DNA from: an uncultured Clostridia bacterium
GTDB taxonomy: Bacteria > Bacillota > Clostridia > Oscillospirales > Acutalibacteraceae
Length of the DNA stretch: 40,558 nucleotides
Direction: 5' to 3'
NCBI GenBank assembly: GCA_947631705.1
Contig: CANRMJ010000012.1
Span: 1-40,558, forward strand
Shown: one piece after another, positions 33,728-40,558 of the stretch
How positions within the stretch are numbered: position 1 is the first letter of the stretch
How the letters are laid out: every line of letters begins with the position of its first letter
The notes under the pieces: model-generated
Database searches by the model: none
What the model was told of the DNA's origin: nothing
What the model saw: only the letters and a program-made list of their open reading frames with translations
Translations under genes and position numbers: made by a program

Positions 33728-35214
33728 TATTTTTCAATAGTGAATTTAACAACAGAGCAAGCGGGAATAGTTGCGGTGAAACCGTCTCTCAGAATTCTGA
33801 AATCGTTAAATTCTACGGTTTTAACCGTATCGGTATTATCAAAATCATTTTTATCGTGAATATCGCCGGTCAAAATTTCAGCTTTAACGCTTTTAACTCG
33901 TGTGTCCGCAATCTGACATTTTATTTTAGAAGCTTTCACGGCGGATGTGTTTGTAATTGTGGAATAAATCACTCCGTTTTCGTCTATTGAGGCGGATTCA
34001 ACAAGCTGCGGAAAACTCGATTTATCATTTTTTGATTCGATTTCATCGGTAGTTATATACGAACCAATAAGTGTGTTTTCCTGGTGATCCTTATACATTT
34101 TGAAAACATGATATGTGGGAGTGAGTATCATCTTTTCTCCCTCGGTAAGAACAACAGACTGCAAAACATTTACTGTTTGCGCAATATTCGCCATCATAAT
34201 CCTGTCGGAATGTTTATTAAAGATGTTGAGCGTAAGACCCGCGACGATAGCGTCGCGCATAGTGTTTTGCTGATAAAGAAATCCGGGATTCGTGCCGGGC
34301 TCAACATCATACCATGTTCCCCACTCATCAACAATCAGCTTAACCCATTTCTGCGGATTGACAGAATCCATAACGGCAAGATGATTTTTTATAAGCTCTT
34401 CCATTCTATATGCCTTACATATTGTTGAATTGTATTCTTTAACGTCAAAATCCGTTGATGAACCCTTGTGATTCCATTCACCCGTGGGAATCGTGTAGTA
34501 ATGCAGAGAAATGCCCTGCGCCTTATGTTTAACTTTAACCATAATCTCACGAGTCCAGTGGTAATCGTCCACATTGGGACCGCAGGCAATGCGCAAAATT
34601 CTGTTGTTTGAGTCATAATCGCGAACGAACGTATTGTATCTCTTAAAAAGGCATCCATAGTATTCGGGATCCATATTTCCGCCGCAGCCCCAGCTTTCAT
34701 TGCCAACACCGAAATATTTAACTTTCCAGGGCTTTTCGGCTCCGTTTGCCTTGCGCAATTCAGCCATAGGCGAAATTCCGTCAAACGTCATATATTCAAT
34801 CCATTCATTCATTTCCTGAACAGAGGCGGAACCAACATTTCCGTTTATATATGTATCGCAGCCGAGCTGACGGCAAAGCTCAAAATATTCATGTGTGCCG
34901 AATGAATTGTCTTCAACAACACCGCCCCAGTTGGTGTTTACCATTTTCTTTCTTGTTTCCTTAGGACCGATTCCGTCTTTCCAATGATATTCATCGGCAA
35001 AGCAACCGCCCGGCCAGCGAAGAACGGGTATTCCCATTTCTTTTAAAGCGTTCACAACGTCGGTTCTCATTCCGTTCACATTCGGAATAGAGGAATTTTC
35101 GCCGACATAAACACCGTTATATATGCATCTGCCGAGATGCTCGGCGAAATGGCCATATATATCTTTATTGATTTTACTGATTTTCTGATTAGGATTTATA
35201 AGATATTTTTCCAT
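33727..35214 (-). CDS. Alpha-L-arabinofuranosidase, GH51, intracellular
   Basis: Releases L-arabinose from arabinan or arabinoxylan oligosaccharides, 495 aa. No signal peptide, so it acts on imported oligosaccharides. The N-terminus [20 protein letters not shown] and [21 protein letters not shown] are GH51 hallmarks. The acid/base Glu173 is in GNESWGCGG and the nucleophile Glu297 in [11 protein letters not shown]-terminal beta-sandwich follows. The frame runs upstream to 35274, but the ATG at 35212-35214 with GAGGGG upstream is the family start. No transporter or regulator for arabinose is adjacent. Confidence 0.95.
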   Translation of the reverse strand: MEKYLINPNQKISKINKDIYGHFAEHLGRCIYNGVYVGENSSIPNVNGMRTDVVNALKEMGIPVLRWPGGCFADEYHWKDGIGPKETRKKMVNTNWGGVVEDNSFGTHEYFELCRQLGCDTYINGNVGSASVQEMNEWIEYMTFDGISPMAELRKANGAEKPWKVKYFGVGNESWGCGGNMDPEYYGCLFKRYNTFVRDYDSNNRILRIACGPNVDDYHWTREIMVKVKHKAQGISLHYYTIPTGEWNHKGSSTDFDVKEYNSTICKAYRMEELIKNHLAVMDSVNPQKWVKLIVDEWGTWYDVEPGTNPGFLYQQNTMRDAIVAGLTLNIFNKHSDRIMMANIAQTVNVLQSVVLTEGEKMILTPTYHVFKMYKDHQENTLIGSYITTDEIESKNDKSSFPQLVESASIDENGVIYSTITNTSAVKASKIKCQIADTRVKSVKAEILTGDIHDKNDFDNTDTVKTVEFNDFRILRDGFTATIPACSVVKFTIEK

Positions 35215-35245
35215 AAAATACTTACCCCTCTGATTTGATACAAAT

Positions 35246-35274
35246 AAGTTATCATAACCGAAACGCAAAGTCAA
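35246..35274 (-). promoter_or_regulatory. Promoter of the arabinofuranosidase operon
   Basis: Minus strand TTGACT (35269-35274), 17-nt spacer, TAACTT (35246-35251) preceded by TGA. Its weaker -10 fits a regulated gene. Confidence 0.65.
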
Positions 35275-35281
35275 CCATAAT

Positions 35282-35310
35282 TTGACAACAGCAGTATTAA
35301 AAATTATAAT
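35282..35310 (+). promoter_or_regulatory. Consensus promoter of the Xaa-Pro peptidase gene
   Basis: TTGACA (35282-35287), 17-nt spacer, TATAAT (35305-35310), both perfect and only 7 bp from the divergent -35 box. Confidence 0.9.
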
Positions 35311-35325
35311 AAAATCGGTGATAAA

Positions 35326-36393
35326 ATGAAATTTGATAAAATAACAAAATTAATTAAAGATATCGGCGCAGACGCGCTTTTGCTGCTTAATGAAAGCAAT
35401 ATGCACTACCTTTGCGATTTTTCGCCGAGCGAAGGCGCGGTTTTCGTTTTAAAAAGCGGAGTTTCTTATCATATTGTTGATTCAAGATATACGGAAACAG
35501 CGGAGGAGCACGCAAAATCAACGGGTCTTAATGTAATCGAAATCACAGGAAAATTTACGGAAAAAATTGCCGAGCTTTGCAAAAAGCACAATGTTAAAAA
35601 AATTGCTTTTGAGAATAAAACAATTTCTCTTTTATCTTACACATCATACAAGGAGGCAACCGGCTGTGAATTTATCGGCATAGACGACTCCTTGATGAAA
35701 ATAAGAAATGTTAAATCGGCAGAAGAAACAAAACTTATGAAGAAATCAAACGAGATTGCAGAGAAAAGCTTTCTTGAGCTGCTGAATCACGTTCGCGCCG
35801 GAAAAAGCGAAAAAGAATTACAGGCTTATTTTGATTATCTGATGGCTCAAAACGGTTCGGAAGGCGTTTCTTTTGCAACGATACTTCTTACCGGCGAGCA
35901 CACTTCACTTCCCCACGGCACACCGACAAACAAGATAATAAAAAACGGCGATTTCGTACTTTTTGATTTCGGGGCAACATATAAGGGATATCATTCGGAT
36001 ATGACGCGCACGGTTGCCATTGGCGGAGCAACAGATGAAATGAGAGAAATGTATTATCTTGTTTTGAAGGCGCAGTTGGCGGGAATAGCGGCGCTTAAAA
36101 GCGGAGTTAAGTGCTCGGAAGTTTATAAAGCCGCATACGATGTGCTTGAAGAAAAAAATATGGGCAGATATTTTAGGCACTCTCTCGGTCACGGAGTTGG
36201 CCTTGATATTCACGAGGGATACAACGCGTCTCCTAAGAGTAATGATACTTTTGAGACGGGCAACGTAACCTCAATAGAACCCGGAATATATATTCCGAAA
36301 AAATTCGGAATAAGGATTGAAGATGTTTGCATCGTAACGGAAAACGGGAACGAAAATATTTCAACAGTAAATAAGGAATTGATCGTGCTGTGA
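35326..36393 (+). CDS. M24 family Xaa-Pro peptidase
   Basis: Cytoplasmic dinuclear-metal aminopeptidase or dipeptidase that cleaves before proline, 355 aa, the length of the short PepQ/YpdF-like type. A creatinase N-domain (residues 1-125) is followed by the pita-bread domain with the five metal ligands: Asp in [18 protein letters not shown] (two Asp), His in [14 protein letters not shown], Glu in SIEPGIYIP, and Glu in GIRIEDVC. Ribosome binding site GGTGAT. Monocistronic; ends near a GC-rich hairpin. Confidence 0.93.
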   Translation: MKFDKITKLIKDIGADALLLLNESNMHYLCDFSPSEGAVFVLKSGVSYHIVDSRYTETAEEHAKSTGLNVIEITGKFTEKIAELCKKHNVKKIAFENKTISLLSYTSYKEATGCEFIGIDDSLMKIRNVKSAEETKLMKKSNEIAEKSFLELLNHVRAGKSEKELQAYFDYLMAQNGSEGVSFATILLTGEHTSLPHGTPTNKIIKNGDFVLFDFGATYKGYHSDMTRTVAIGGATDEMREMYYLVLKAQLAGIAALKSGVKCSEVYKAAYDVLEEKNMGRYFRHSLGHGVGLDIHEGYNASPKSNDTFETGNVTSIEPGIYIPKKFGIRIEDVCIVTENGNENISTVNKELIVL

Positions 36394-36401
36394 AACAGAA
36401 A

Positions 36402-36421
36402 AGAGCGGGCAAACCCGCTCT
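36402..36421 (+). terminator. Hairpin after the Xaa-Pro peptidase gene
   Basis: Perfect 8-bp stem AGAGCGGG/CCCGCTCT with CAAA loop, 8 nt after the stop. No T tract follows, so termination may be incomplete and helped by the second hairpin at 36452. Confidence 0.55.
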
Positions 36422-36451
36422 CAGACTGTTGATATAATTGATTTTTGTATT

Positions 36452-36492
36452 GCGAAAAGTCGCTTGAACATCGAATTCAAGCGACTTTTCGC
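36452..36492. terminator. 17-bp perfect hairpin between convergent transcripts
   Basis: GCGAAAAGTCGCTTGAA pairs exactly with the arm at 36476-36492 around the 7-nt loop CATCGAA. The arms carry A4/T4 near the base but no long T tail. It lies between the convergent peptidase gene and the plsY-peptide unit and probably ends both transcripts. Confidence 0.7.
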
Positions 36493-36557
36493 ATTTTCAC
36501 TTATCGGCAACTCCGCAATACCATTTCTCAAAGTCTGCCGGTGTGTAAAGAATATTA

Positions 36558-36674
36558 TTAATACCACTTATCTACCCAGCCGGAAGGCGTTGTGCCTATC
36601 TTACTTGTTGTTACAACATCTTCAAACTTAAAATCAACAAGTTCAACGGTTGGTTTTTCATACTTTTCCTTCAA
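36558..36674 (-). CDS. 38-aa peptide with YxxP leader-like N-terminus (possible RiPP precursor)
   Basis: A small reading frame starting with TTG (36672-36674) behind a full GGAGGTG ribosome binding site at 5 nt, only 15 nt after the plsY stop. The product begins KEKYEKPTVELVDF, continues KFEDVVTTS, and ends SGWVDKWY. The YxxP motif followed by hydrophobic-acidic alternation and a VTTS stretch resembles leader regions of small ribosomal peptides in Clostridia, such as lasso-type leaders recognised through YxxP. It has no cysteine. No maturation enzyme is in the window. A chance frame with such a good ribosome binding site is possible but unlikely. Confidence 0.6.
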   Translation of the reverse strand: MKEKYEKPTVELVDFKFEDVVTTSKIGTTPSGWVDKWY

Positions 36675-36689
36675 AACAGCACCTCCGTT

Positions 36690-37343
36690 CTATTTACCTT
36701 TAAAACTTATTTTATTTTCGGTTCCGTTTAAAATTCTCTTAATGTTTTCTCTGTGAGCAATAACAACAATCGCTGTAAACAACAAAGAAACAGCGGTTAA
36801 AATTAAACTTCTGTGGAAAGCAAAAATCAAAATAGGAAAAAACAGCGCAATCACTATGGAGCCAAGACTTATCCATTTTGAAATAAGAACAGTAATAACA
36901 AAGATAACAAAAAGTATCAGCGCGATGCGCCAGTCAACAAGAATAACCATCCCCGTGCACGCCGCGACTCCCTTTCCTCCTCTGTAATTAAAGTAGAGCG
37001 GAAAAATATGGCCAAGAACGCAAAAAAAGCCCGAAAAAGCTTTATAAAGCGTAAGCGTGATTGCCGAATCATTTTCACCGAAGCTGAAAATCATTTTGAC
37101 AGGTTCTCCGAAAATCAGAAAAGCTATCATAATAGCCAGCGCAACTTTTAAAATATCACCTATCATAGTGAGCACGGCAAATTTTTTGCCGTAGGTTCTG
37201 AGCATATTTGTTGCCCCTGCGTTTCCGCTGCCGTATTCTCTTATATCTCTTTTAGCAAGTTTACGTGAAACGATAATCGAAAAATTAAGACTTCCGAGAA
37301 GATAAGAAATAAGCGCTGCCGCAATGAACTTAAAAACAGTCAC
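36690..37343 (-). CDS. plsY: Glycerol-3-phosphate acyltransferase PlsY
   Basis: Transfers acyl groups from acyl phosphate to glycerol-3-phosphate, the first step of phospholipid synthesis, 217 aa with five to seven membrane helices. The three PlsY motifs are present: REYGSGNAGATNMLRTYGKK, then GHIFPLYFNYRGGKGVA, and the late region around AHRENIKR with the conserved Glu. Starts with GTG that shares its first base with the der stop (TAGTG), so the two are coupled, as in many Firmicutes. It is followed by the 38-aa peptide gene. Confidence 0.96.
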   Translation of the reverse strand: MTVFKFIAAALISYLLGSLNFSIIVSRKLAKRDIREYGSGNAGATNMLRTYGKKFAVLTMIGDILKVALAIMIAFLIFGEPVKMIFSFGENDSAITLTLYKAFSGFFCVLGHIFPLYFNYRGGKGVAACTGMVILVDWRIALILFVIFVITVLISKWISLGSIVIALFFPILIFAFHRSLILTAVSLLFTAIVVIAHRENIKRILNGTENKISFKGK

Positions 37344-38671
37344 TATTTACCCTCTCCCCTTTCTCTTATAATAAACTTTATTGGGGTTGAGTCAAGTGCA
37401 AAAACTTCTCTTATTTGATTTTCAAGATAACGTTGGTATGAAAAGTGAAACAACTCGGAATTGTTAACAAAAAAAACAAAAGTCGGAGGTCTTGTGGACG
37501 CCTGCGTCATATAATAAATTTTAAGCCTCTTACCCTTATCTGTCGGAGGTTGAACCCTTGCGGTTGCTTCGGCAAGCATTTCATTGAGGCGTCCCGTGGG
37601 AATCCTCATTGAATTCTGAGAATGAACGTGTGCAATCATTTCAAACAGAGAATCAATCCTCTGCCCTGTTTTTGCCGAAATAAACACAACGGGAGCATAG
37701 CTCATAAAGGAAAAATCAACTGCAAGCTTTTTGCGAAATTCCGCCATTGTTGAGCCGTTCTTGTCAACAGCGTCCCATTTGTTAACGGCAATAATACACG
37801 CCTTGCCCTGTTCAATGGCAATTCCCGCTATTTTTGAATCCTGTTCTGTAAATCCCTCACAGGCGTCAATCATGATAACGCATACATTTGCCCTTTCAAC
37901 TGCCATACGGGCTCTTAAAACGCTGAACCTTTCAATTGCGTCGTTAACGCGGCTCTTGCGCCTTATACCAGCCGTATCTATAATATTAAATTTTCCGAAA
38001 GAATTTTCAACAAGCGAATCTATAGAATCCCTTGTTGTGCCGGCAATATCGGATACTATCGCTCTGTTTTCACCGCTGATTTTGTTAACAAGCGAAGATT
38101 TGCCCACATTAGGTTTTCCGATTACGGCAACATTAATAATTTCCTCATCGTCATTTTCATCGGGATCACTTTCGGGCAGATACTTAATAATCGCATCAAG
38201 CAAATCGCCGGTACCGTGACCGTGAACAGAAGAAACAGGAAACGGATCTCCGATTCCGAGATTATAAAACTCATATAATTCCGGCGGAGGAGCTCCGATA
38301 CTGTCACTTTTATTAACGCAGAGAATAACAGGCTTGCCGCATTTTTGAAGCATAGACGCAACTTCATAATCAGACGAAACAACACCGCTTGTTAAATCTG
38401 TTACAAATAAAATAACGTCTGCCGCGTCTATGGCAATTTCCGTTTGCTCTCTCATGCTGCTTAACAGAATGTCGCTGGAGTTTGGTTCAAGACCGCCTGT
38501 ATCAACAAGCAGAAAAGTGTGATTAAGCCATTCGCATTCACCGTATATTCTGTCTCGTGTAACGCCCGGCGTATCGTCTACTATTGAGAGCCTTGTTCCT
38601 GTCAATTTATTAAAAAGTGTTGATTTACCCACATTTGGTCTGCCAACAACGGCTACAACGGGTCTGCTCAT
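37343..38671 (-). CDS. der: Ribosome-assembly GTPase Der (EngA)
   Basis: Tandem-G-domain GTPase for 50S subunit assembly, 442 aa. Domain 1: GRPNVGKST, DTPGVTRD, VDTGG, NKSD. Domain 2: GKPNVGKSS, AGTTRDS, IDTAGIRRKSR, NKWD. A C-terminal KH-like domain follows (YYMTQASTRPPTFVFFVNN). Ribosome binding site AAGGATGA. Read with plsY, just after the rpmF terminator. Confidence 0.98.
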   Translation of the reverse strand: MSRPVVAVVGRPNVGKSTLFNKLTGTRLSIVDDTPGVTRDRIYGECEWLNHTFLLVDTGGLEPNSSDILLSSMREQTEIAIDAADVILFVTDLTSGVVSSDYEVASMLQKCGKPVILCVNKSDSIGAPPPELYEFYNLGIGDPFPVSSVHGHGTGDLLDAIIKYLPESDPDENDDEEIINVAVIGKPNVGKSSLVNKISGENRAIVSDIAGTTRDSIDSLVENSFGKFNIIDTAGIRRKSRVNDAIERFSVLRARMAVERANVCVIMIDACEGFTEQDSKIAGIAIEQGKACIIAVNKWDAVDKNGSTMAEFRKKLAVDFSFMSYAPVVFISAKTGQRIDSLFEMIAHVHSQNSMRIPTGRLNEMLAEATARVQPPTDKGKRLKIYYMTQASTRPPTFVFFVNNSELFHFSYQRYLENQIREVFALDSTPIKFIIRERGEGK

Positions 38672-38691
38672 AAAACTTCATCCTTATAATA

Positions 38692-38719
38692 AGAAAGGCG
38701 GACAGAAATGCCCGCTTTT
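38692..38719 (-). terminator. Weak terminator after rpmF
   Basis: Minus strand stem AAAGCGGGCA/TGTCCGCCTTT with TTTC loop (one wobble, imperfect base) followed by CTTATT. Possibly partial, letting some transcription reach der. Confidence 0.55.
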
Positions 38720-38733
38720 CATCTTGAATCTGA

Positions 38734-38916
38734 TTAATCCTCTTTTGAAACAACTTCCTTGCCGTTGTAATAACCGCATGAGCCGCACACCCTGTGAGGA
38801 ACGGTGTAAGCCGAGCAGTTAGGACATTTTACAAGTGTGGGCGCGCTTAATTTCCAAACGCTTGAACGTCTTTTATCTCTTCTTGCCGATGATGTTCTTC
38901 TTGCCGGTACTGCCAT
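38734..38916 (-). CDS. rpmF: 50S ribosomal protein L32
   Basis: 60 aa. The N-terminus AVPARRTSSARRDKRRS is the L32 signature, and CPNCSAYTVPHRVCGSCGYY supplies four cysteines, so it is the zinc-binding form. Ribosome binding site AAGGAGG. It follows the yceD gene by 32 nt, the conserved bacterial order. Confidence 0.98.
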   Translation of the reverse strand: MAVPARRTSSARRDKRRSSVWKLSAPTLVKCPNCSAYTVPHRVCGSCGYYNGKEVVSKED

Positions 38917-38948
38917 TTTTATAGCCTCCTTTATTCAAAATGAATTGT

Positions 38949-39449
38949 TTAATCTTCATCAAGCAACTGCAAAAGCGCCGCCATACGCGGATCTGTTTGC
39001 TTTTTACAGGTGCATTTTTCATAATTTAAATTTTTACCGCAGGTTGGGCATATTCCCTTGCAATCGTCTCTGCAAAGAATCTTTGCGGGCAAAAATAATT
39101 CTATTTCTTCCTTGATAAGCTCGTCTAAATCAAGCGTTCCGTTTTTTACAACTATGTAATCATCGGAATCCGAATCATTTGCAAGCTCCTGAACAAGTAT
39201 TCTTAACAAATCAAAGCTGTATTCTTTTTTGAAATCATCGGCGCAGCGATCGCAAACACCGAAAAATTCAAATGAAACCTTAGCGTCAAGATACACAATT
39301 CCGGCTTTTTCATAAACAGAACCCTTTACAAAAACTCCGTTTTGAATGGGGTTATAAACTCCGTAAACAAAATCGCTGAAATCAAATGAACAGTCAACGG
39401 AAACCGCGTCTCCGCCGCCGTTTAAAAGGTTTGTAAGGTCTATTTTCAT
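38949..39449 (-). CDS. YceD family (DUF177) protein
   Basis: 166 aa. YceD-family proteins are almost always paired with rpmF and are linked to 23S rRNA accumulation. Here the family blocks are VYEKAGIVYLDAKVSFEF, CDRCADDF and ELIKEEIELFLP. There are two extra cysteine groups near the C-terminus (CRDDCKGICPTCGKNL and CTCKKQTDPRMAAL), a likely zinc site seen in many Gram-positive members. First gene of the rpmF operon. Confidence 0.92.
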   Translation of the reverse strand: MKIDLTNLLNGGGDAVSVDCSFDFSDFVYGVYNPIQNGVFVKGSVYEKAGIVYLDAKVSFEFFGVCDRCADDFKKEYSFDLLRILVQELANDSDSDDYIVVKNGTLDLDELIKEEIELFLPAKILCRDDCKGICPTCGKNLNYEKCTCKKQTDPRMAALLQLLDED

Positions 39450-39476
39450 ACAGCTGCCTCATCCTGCACTTTTAGT

Positions 39477-39505
39477 ATTATATAGATAAGAAGAAAGTTT
39501 GTCAA
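39477..39505 (-). promoter_or_regulatory. Consensus promoter of the yceD-rpmF operon
   Basis: Minus strand TTGACA (39500-39505), 17-nt spacer, TATAAT (39477-39482), both perfect, 28 nt before the start codon. Confidence 0.92.
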
Positions 39506-39516
39506 TAGAAAATTCA

Positions 39517-39555
39517 ATAAAAAAGGCGTGCAGAACCGAGGAGATACCGCACGCC
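39517..39555 (-). terminator. Terminator after the P-loop ATPase gene
   Basis: Minus strand stem GGCGTGC/GCACGCC (7 bp), 17-nt loop, then T6. Confidence 0.9.
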
Positions 39556-39569
39556 GAATAAACATTTAA

Positions 39570-39986
39570 TTATACTTCCTCGCAATAATCAAAAACTTCA
39601 ACGGGTAAATCTTCCTTATCGCAACTGATAGTAAACGTGAAATCAACGTCTGCCGCATCTGAAAGCTCGGAGAGCATTTCAAAAAACTGCGGGAGCTTTT
39701 CATATTCTCTTCCGACAATTTTAAACGTTGCGTCTACAAGAATATCCGTTACATCGTAATTGCCTGCGCATATACCGGCAAGAAAGCCGTAAAATGCCTT
39801 ACAGCCGCTTACTCTGTATGTATCCGTTTCAAGAAGTCTTGCTTTTGAGGATACATCATAGGTGAGCTTTGGCTCTTTTTCTATGCAAACAACGTTACCG
39901 TCTGAATTTTCAACGCATGAATTAACCATGTCTATAAGCTTTTTTGTTTTACCAGAGCCTTTATTTCCGATAATAAGTTTAATCAT
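39570..39986 (-). CDS. Small P-loop ATP-binding protein of unknown function
   Basis: 138 aa, cytoplasmic. The Walker A motif GNKGSGKTKKL lies at residues 7-17. ILVDATFKI may be the Walker B strand. The rest is acidic, with no recognised partner domain and no HEXXH or helicase motif. Ribosome binding site GGAGG. It is read between pgi (34 nt upstream) and its own terminator, so likely the last gene of that transcript. Not assigned to a named family. Confidence 0.7.
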   Translation of the reverse strand: MIKLIIGNKGSGKTKKLIDMVNSCVENSDGNVVCIEKEPKLTYDVSSKARLLETDTYRVSGCKAFYGFLAGICAGNYDVTDILVDATFKIVGREYEKLPQFFEMLSELSDAADVDFTFTISCDKEDLPVEVFDYCEEV

Positions 39987-40020
39987 TTAAGAATCCTCCA
40001 AGGTTTATTTCAATTTAATT

Positions 40021-40558
40021 TTAGCATATGCCAAGCTCTTTTTCAAGTTTTTCTTTTTCACTTTCATAACCCGGTTTGCCGAGAAGAGCAAACATATTCT
40101 TTTTATAGCTTTCAACACCCGGCTGATTAAAAGGATTTACGCCAAGGATATAGCCCGATACGGCGCAAGCCATTTCAAAGAAATAAATCATATAGCCTAT
40201 ACATTCGGCAGTGATTTCCTCGGATTCAACAATGAGATTCGCAACTCCGCCTTCCGTGTGCGCAAGCAGAGTGCCCTGCCTTGCTTTCTCATTTACAAGG
40301 CTCATCGTTTTGCCTGCAAGAAAATTAAGACCGTCTATATTTCCCTCTTGCTCGGTAATCGTGAAATCGTCAAGCGGCTTGTTGAATTTAAGACACGTCT
40401 CAAACATCAAATCACCGCCGCTTTCCTGAATATACTGACCGACCGAATGTAAATCGGTTGAAAAAATGCAGGAAACGGGATAAAGACCTTTTCCGTCCTT
40501 GCCCTCGCTTTCGGCAAAAAGCTGCTTTAACCATTCATTGAACATTGCCATACACGGC
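40021..40558 (-). CDS. pgi: Glucose-6-phosphate isomerase, C-terminal part (gene continues past window edge)
   Basis: Interconverts glucose-6-phosphate and fructose-6-phosphate. About 178 C-terminal residues are present out of roughly 450. [31 protein letters not shown] and [18 protein letters not shown] are classic isomerase blocks: the PGI signature region and the C-terminal Gln/Lys segment with the catalytic Lys in ESYKKN. An internal ATG at 40551 is not the start, because the family sequence before it (sugar isomerase domain 1) must lie upstream. The frame is open to the window end. Confidence 0.95.
   Translation of the reverse strand, partial: PCMAMFNEWLKQLFAESEGKDGKGLYPVSCIFSTDLHSVGQYIQESGGDLMFETCLKFNKPLDDFTITEQEGNIDGLNFLAGKTMSLVNEKARQGTLLAHTEGGVANLIVESEEITAECIGYMIYFFEMACAVSGYILGVNPFNQPGVESYKKNMFALLGKPGYESEKEKLEKELGIC

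Noticed and set aside
40021-40551. Complete small protein starting at 40551
   Set aside because: Sequence is the C-terminal third of glucose-6-phosphate isomerase; the ATG is internal and the gene continues past the window.

Overview
The window comes from a low-GC, endospore-forming Firmicute, most likely a gut Clostridia of the Ruminococcaceae/Oscillospiraceae type. The support is A+T-rich intergenic DNA, strong GGAGG ribosome binding sites, both dipicolinate synthase subunits (a spore-only pathway), RNase J, and an intracellular GH51 arabinofuranosidase. I ran no database search, so family calls rest on motifs, length and gene context.

Layout. 1-5.3 kb, minus strand: a class A penicillin-binding protein cut by the window edge, a DEDDh exonuclease with a zinc-ribbon tail, secG, and a type IIA topoisomerase pair whose A subunit is broken by a deletion plus frameshift. 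7.4-14.4 kb, minus strand: an information-processing operon, RNase J - rplI - dnaB - tilS - ftsH. 14.5-17.4 kb: RNase HI, an acyltransferase-like protein, a single-pass membrane protein and a ROK sugar kinase. 17.4-21.5 kb: a three-gene membrane/cell-envelope cassette (UDP-galactopyranose-mutase-like flavoprotein, multi-pass DUF6020-like protein, GtrA) read from a promoter that lies between two perfect 26-bp inverted repeats. 21.5-27.6 kb: a FliB-like cysteine-cluster protein, an autonomous tRNA-Leu(GAG), and a complete polyamine ABC transporter operon potABCD with a HAD phosphatase. 27.6-30.4 kb: dpaA-dpaB divergent from murC. 30.5-36.4 kb: an HD hydrolase (probably leaderless), a CmpB-like membrane protein, AlkD-like protein, a PTS-IIC-like membrane protein, GH51 arabinofuranosidase with a zinc-ribbon partner, and an Xaa-Pro peptidase. 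36.4-40.6 kb: der - plsY followed by a very small YxxP-leader-like peptide gene, yceD - rpmF, a small P-loop ATPase, and the C-terminal part of glucose-6-phosphate isomerase.

The most notable signal is at 21120-21438. Two inverted copies of a site with the architecture of a tyrosine-recombinase crossover site (9-bp inverted arms around a 7-bp asymmetric core) flank about 267 bp of A+T-rich DNA that holds an extended -10 promoter pointing into the glycan cassette. A bidirectional terminator lies just outside the far site. This is the anatomy of an invertible (phase-variable) promoter, here in the ON orientation. No recombinase gene is in the window, so it would have to act in trans.

Other points worth checking: deletion of the quinolone-resistance-determining region in the topoisomerase A subunit; a 38-aa RiPP-leader-like peptide behind plsY that conventional gene calling would miss; an 83-bp palindromic element sitting directly on the start of the FliB-like gene; a membrane-anchored rather than lipoprotein PotD; and a predicted leaderless mRNA.
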